The translations under genes and the position numbers were made by a program. From the NCBI GenBank assembly GCA_035306605.1, contig DATGNR010000047.1: a stretch of 64,000 nt of DNA. One strand, 5' to 3'. Each line of letters opens with the position of its first letter. Within the stretch, counting starts at the first letter, position 1. Source of the stretch: Xanthomarina sp035306605 (GTDB lineage Bacteria > Bacteroidota > Bacteroidia > Flavobacteriales > Flavobacteriaceae). The notes under the pieces were generated by a model. That model was not told where the DNA came from, ran no database searches, and saw only the letters and a program-made list of their open reading frames with translations. Shown in pieces: positions 60,803 through 64,000 of the stretch.

Positions 60803-62266
60803 TTATTTTTTATTCTTTACTTTATTTACCATTTCTTTTGTAACAACTTGTTTATTGTTACCCCAACTATTATAAACGTAAGTCAATACATTTGCAACCT
60901 CTTCTGAAGAAATACTTTGTCTTGTCATTACACTATTATATTTCTCACCGTTTACAGTAATCTCGCCACTAAGTCCGTTTACCACTACACCAATTGCTCG
61001 ATCTACATCGGCATTTAAGTAGTCTGATTTAGCCAATGGAGGAAAGGCATTTGGGATACCCTGACCTTCTCCTTGGTGACAGGCAAAACAGTTTTGCATA
61101 TATACTTGTTTTCCGAATTTCATTTGCTCCTCAAATGATTGTGCAGGAATTTCTGATTCCACAATTTCATCTGTTGTAGGCATAGTTTGGATACCAGGTC
61201 CTTCCGGTAAATAAATATCTTCACGAAGTTCACCTGAATAGATTTTCTTATTCTCTTCTCCTTCAACATTAAGAATTCCTAAAGCTCCTTTGTTAAATGC
61301 TCTAAAAATAGAGTGATCTACTAAAACAAGAGACCCTGGAACATCAACTCGGAACTCAACAATAGCAGCTCCTCCTGCAGGAATAAGTGTTGTTTGAATA
61401 TTTTCGTTAATTAATTTTCCACCTTCAACATAAACTTTGTCAAATATTTCTCCAATAACATGGAAAGATGATACTAAGTTTGGCCCACCATTACCCACAT
61501 AAAGTCGGACAGTTTCTCCAACCTTAGCTGTAATAGCATTGTCACCAGTTAAACCATCAACACTACCATTGAATACTACGTAATCGGCATTTTCATCAAC
61601 GGCCTTCTGCATATCAAAAGGTTGCAAACCTCTTTCTCCATTTTTTCCCTTAGTATAGAAGTCACCTTGCATAATGTAGTATTCTTTATCTACAGGTGGC
61701 AAACCTCCTTCCGGTTCAACTAAAATTAAACCATACATTCCGTTTGCAATATGCATCCCAACTGGTGCTGTAGCACAGTGGTAAACAAAAAGTCCTGGAT
61801 TTAAGGTTTTAAATGAAAAGGTTTTTTCAAATCCTGGTGCTACGAAAGAAGATTCTGCTCCTCCTCCTGGTCCAGTTACCGCATGTAAATCGATGTTGTG
61901 AGGCAATTTGTTGTCTGGGTGATTTGCTAAAGTAAATTCTACCTCGTCACCAATTCTCGTTCTAATAAAACTTCCTGGTACAGTACCTCCAAATGTCCAA
62001 TAGTTATATTTTACTCCACCTGTTAACTCTCCTTCTTGCTCAAGGATTTCCATTTTAACCTTTAGCTTTTTAGGTTTTCTGGCTCCTATAGGTTTTGGCA
62101 CATGTGGTGGCGCTGTTAATTCAGCCACCATTTCCTGATTTACAGCCATATCAGCTGAACTAACTACTTCTTTTTTGTCGTTAAAACATGCTACAAAAAA
62201 TACGGGTGTTATTAGTAAGGCAAGACTCCTTACTAAATTGTTTTTTGAATTTTGGTTTGATTTCAT
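60803..62266 (-). CDS. nirK: Copper nitrite reductase fused to a C-terminal cytochrome c
   Basis: Reduces nitrite to nitric oxide. The 487-residue lipoprotein (FFVAC, Cys27) contains two cupredoxin domains. Type 1 copper ligands are His123, Cys164, His172 and Met177 (LPHNIDLHAV and VYHCATAPVGMHIANGM); type 2 ligands are His128 and His163, the third likely in SSFHVIGEIF. The C-terminal part (about 375-487) is a class I cytochrome c with Cys393, Cys396, His397 (CFACHQGEGQGIPNAF) and Met447, giving a built-in electron entry. First gene of the nirK-nirV-sco-porin operon. Confidence 0.96.
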   Translation of the reverse strand: MKSNQNSKNNLVRSLALLITPVFFVACFNDKKEVVSSADMAVNQEMVAELTAPPHVPKPIGARKPKKLKVKMEILEQEGELTGGVKYNYWTFGGTVPGSFIRTRIGDEVEFTLANHPDNKLPHNIDLHAVTGPGGGAESSFVAPGFEKTFSFKTLNPGLFVYHCATAPVGMHIANGMYGLILVEPEGGLPPVDKEYYIMQGDFYTKGKNGERGLQPFDMQKAVDENADYVVFNGSVDGLTGDNAITAKVGETVRLYVGNGGPNLVSSFHVIGEIFDKVYVEGGKLINENIQTTLIPAGGAAIVEFRVDVPGSLVLVDHSIFRAFNKGALGILNVEGEENKKIYSGELREDIYLPEGPGIQTMPTTDEIVESEIPAQSFEEQMKFGKQVYMQNCFACHQGEGQGIPNAFPPLAKSDYLNADVDRAIGVVVNGLSGEITVNGEKYNSVMTRQSISSEEVANVLTYVYNSWGNNKQVVTKEMVNKVKNKK

Positions 62267-62336
62267 GGATAAAAATTTAAGTGATTTTCTATTTAAATAA
62301 TTAATTTCGGACTAAACAATCCTTTATATTATTAAG

Positions 62337-62344
62337 CAAATATA
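62337..62344 (-). promoter_or_regulatory. -7 element of the nirK operon
   Basis: TATATTTG on the minus strand, a perfect TAnnTTTG, about 70 bp from the nirK ATG. Confidence 0.7.
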
Positions 62345-62366
62345 CATGCACTATAAGAATAAAAAT

Positions 62367-62380
62367 ATGACCAATATCAT
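62367..62380 (-). promoter_or_regulatory. CRP/FNR-type activator box of the nirK operon
   Basis: ATGACCAATATCAT, an ATGA-N6-TCAT palindrome. Its centre (62373.5) is 36.5 bp from the last base of the -7 element, exactly as at nos and hemN. Confidence 0.75.
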
Positions 62381-62431
62381 GAAATGAATATAGTAAAGGA
62401 ATATCTTAGAGTTTTAAAATTTAATATATAT

Positions 62432-63588
62432 ATGAAAACCCCAATTACCTACTTGCTTGTTTTTTTACAGCCTTTGTGTTTGCTCAAAAAAACAATACAA
62501 CAACCATTTACTTTAAAGATGGCACTTCTAAACAATTCGACAAAGTAAACTTTTTAAACAACGTTGAAGACTATATTGTTGGTTTAGAAGCTAAAATTGA
62601 TTCTAATAAAAAACTCAATTTCAATTTAACAGAGGTCCTTAGTGTTAACGAAAAGAACAGACATTATACTGTTAAACAATCTGAAAAAAACTTATATCTA
62701 TGTCAAGAAGTTATTATAGGCAACTTATCTCTTTACAAAAGTGGTGACCATTATTTTTTAGAAAATGAAGAACATGGTTTTAAAGAAATATCGAAAGTAG
62801 AATTAGATGGCATAACCTTAAATAAATACAATTATTCTACTCTTTCTGTTTTTGTAAACAAATGCAAAAAAGCACAGGAGGAAGCTTACAACAAAAACTC
62901 ATCTATTACTCCAAGTGTTATAAAATCAATAGTTAGCACTTATAATTCATGCCATTTAAGTGAAGACACACAATTTGCTGCAAATGTTATAAAACTAGCA
63001 AATGATCAATCGGAGATTATAGAAATTGGAATTAATATTGGCTATAGCTTCTCAAATACTTCATTCGATAAATTATCACCAGATGCTTCCAACAGTTATG
63101 GTACTCCTGTAATTGGGGCTCAAGTTTATTTTAACACCAATATATTAGAAAAGTCTTTGGGGTTTTTATTTTTAGTTGATTATTCATTTCCTAGTGAGTT
63201 TAATTCTAGTGAAAATAACATTCATTTAAAAACTAAGCTGTAATATATAAATACGATGGTTGGAACTCGTTACACATTTAACAACATAAATAAAACTTTT
63301 AGTCCTTATTTAGGCTTGAATGGTGGTTTTATTTTTAATTCCAAGTCAAGCATCACTATTCAGGACGCTATTTTTGGAGCTCAAAAAATCGAATTTAACT
63401 CTACAAACAAATTAGCCTACAATGTTGGTATTGGGACTTATATTCATTTTGGAAAACAAAAAATTGATTTCAATGTAATCTATCAGCCAGAAAATAAATT
63501 TGAACTTTCCTCCACGGATAACTTAAGCAAATTAGAAAGCTCGTATAAAGCATCTGGTTTTCAACTAAAAGCGACTTATATAATTTAG
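62432..63588 (+). pseudogene. Outer-membrane beta-barrel protein broken by a frameshift and a nonsense codon
   Basis: ATG 62432 starts a signal peptide (KTPITYLLVF) that runs out of frame at a run of seven T (62460-62466). One more T would restore TAFVFAQKNNTTTIYFKDGT, the reading frame that then continues from about 62476. A second lesion is TAA at 63241-63243 (KTKL-stop-YINTMVGTRYTFNN), one C-to-T change from Gln, after which the same frame continues to 63588. The C-terminal part (IGINIGYSFSN, VIGAQVYFNT, GIGTYIHFGK, SGFQLKATYII) is a small porin-like barrel. Function unknown; either phase-variable or inactivated. Confidence 0.8.
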
Positions 63589-63611
63589 TTTTTAATTAAA
63601 ACCTATAAATT

Positions 63612-63644
63612 ATTAGAGCCACTTTAAGAAGTAGCTCTTTTTGT
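63612..63644 (+). terminator. Terminator between the barrel pseudogene and parA
   Basis: AGAGC/GCTCT and ACTT/AAGT pairs (63615-63638) with TAAG loop, followed by TTTTTG. Confidence 0.7.
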
Positions 63645-63711
63645 TAACAAATTCCGTTTTTTAAACTCACAAATAATTGTATTTTTACCGTTATAAAAAA
63701 CCAAATCATTA

Positions 63712-64000
63712 ATGGGTAAAATAATAGCAATTGCTAATCAGAAAGGTGGTGTAGGAAAAACAACCACATCTATTAATTTAGCAGCTTCTCTTGGGGTGCT
63801 TGAAAAAAAAGTATTATTAATAGATGCCGATCCACAAGCTAACGCTACGTCTGGCTTGGGCTTGGATGTTGATACTGTAGAAATTGGAACCTACCAACTT
63901 TTAGAGCATACAAAAAGTGCAAAAGAAGCCATATTAAAAACCAACACTCCAAATCTTGATGTAATTCCTTCTCATATAGACTTAGTTGCTATAGAAATTG
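63712..64000 (+). CDS. parA: Chromosome-partitioning ATPase ParA (5' part)
   Basis: ATG at 63712; the window ends after about 96 codons. The N-terminus GKIIAIANQKGGVGKTTTSI is the deviant Walker A of ParA/Soj, followed by VLLIDADPQANATSGLG (A' motif). It will be followed by parB in related genomes. A chromosomal type, not a plasmid one, is suggested by the neighbourhood, but the window gives no proof. Confidence 0.95.
   Translation, partial: MGKIIAIANQKGGVGKTTTSINLAASLGVLEKKVLLIDADPQANATSGLGLDVDTVEIGTYQLLEHTKSAKEAILKTNTPNLDVIPSHIDLVAIEI

Overview
The window is a stretch of chromosome from a low-GC member of the Bacteroidota, most likely a (marine) Flavobacteriaceae species. The evidence is the very AT-rich composition, the Bacteroidota-type -7 element TAnnTTTG in front of several genes, many short SxxC lipoproteins, and families typical of the group: PspC/GIN cassette, YtxH-holin cassette, DUF2157/GDYXXLXY trio, and NosZ with an ordinary lipoprotein-type leader. 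This assignment is inference from gene content; no rRNA is present.

Left end (1-7.5 kb, minus strand): a nitrous oxide reduction operon running cytochrome c, fasciclin lipoprotein, nosZ, four-helix membrane protein, nosL and nosD (cut by the window edge). Behind it are a tandem universal stress protein and hemN. A Cu/Zn superoxide dismutase diverges from hemN.

8-31 kb: mostly housekeeping and envelope genes. These include a LETM1-like protein, a LytS/LytTR two-component pair with 2TM-domain proteins, TonB, NDH-2, an ECF sigma factor with a membrane partner, PlsC, a Nudix CoA pyrophosphatase, a cyclophilin, TRIC-like channel, dps/oxyR back to back, AIM24-like and DUF4442 proteins, the PadR-PspC-GIN cassette and thioredoxin reductase. 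31-43 kb is a stress and signalling block: two AraC regulators, a three-PAS histidine kinase with a stand-alone receiver, MscS, a TrkA-C transporter, nitroreductase, DUF6327-holin-YtxH, FKBP, an MliC-type lipoprotein and a decayed dioxygenase. 43-51 kb holds tRNA-Pro, a sugar dehydrogenase, udk, a DivIC/FtsB-like gene, the two methylmalonyl-CoA mutase subunits with a lipoprotein gene between them, and an AAA ATPase fused to a GGCT-like domain.

Right end (51.5-64 kb): a GNAT pseudogene, the DUF2157-DUF4401-GDYXXLXY trio, then a nitrogen-oxide block. That block contains an NsrR-like Rrf2 regulator, the di-iron repair protein RIC, a 12-helix heme-copper-oxidase-like protein, a hemerythrin, and on the minus strand a nirK-cytochrome c fusion, nirV, sco and an outer-membrane barrel. 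A doubly broken outer-membrane protein gene and the start of chromosomal parA follow.

The most interesting observation is regulatory. The nos, hemN and nirK promoters each carry an ATGA-N6-TCAT palindrome centred exactly 36.5 bp upstream of the last base of a TAnnTTTG -7 element, as expected for a class II CRP/FNR-type activator. Separately, an 18-bp AGGA-N8-TCC operator occurs in front of the rrf2 gene, in front of ric and at the nos promoter. The two signals link genes that lie 55 kb apart into one nitrogen-oxide regulon. Three separate pseudogenes show active gene decay in this genome.
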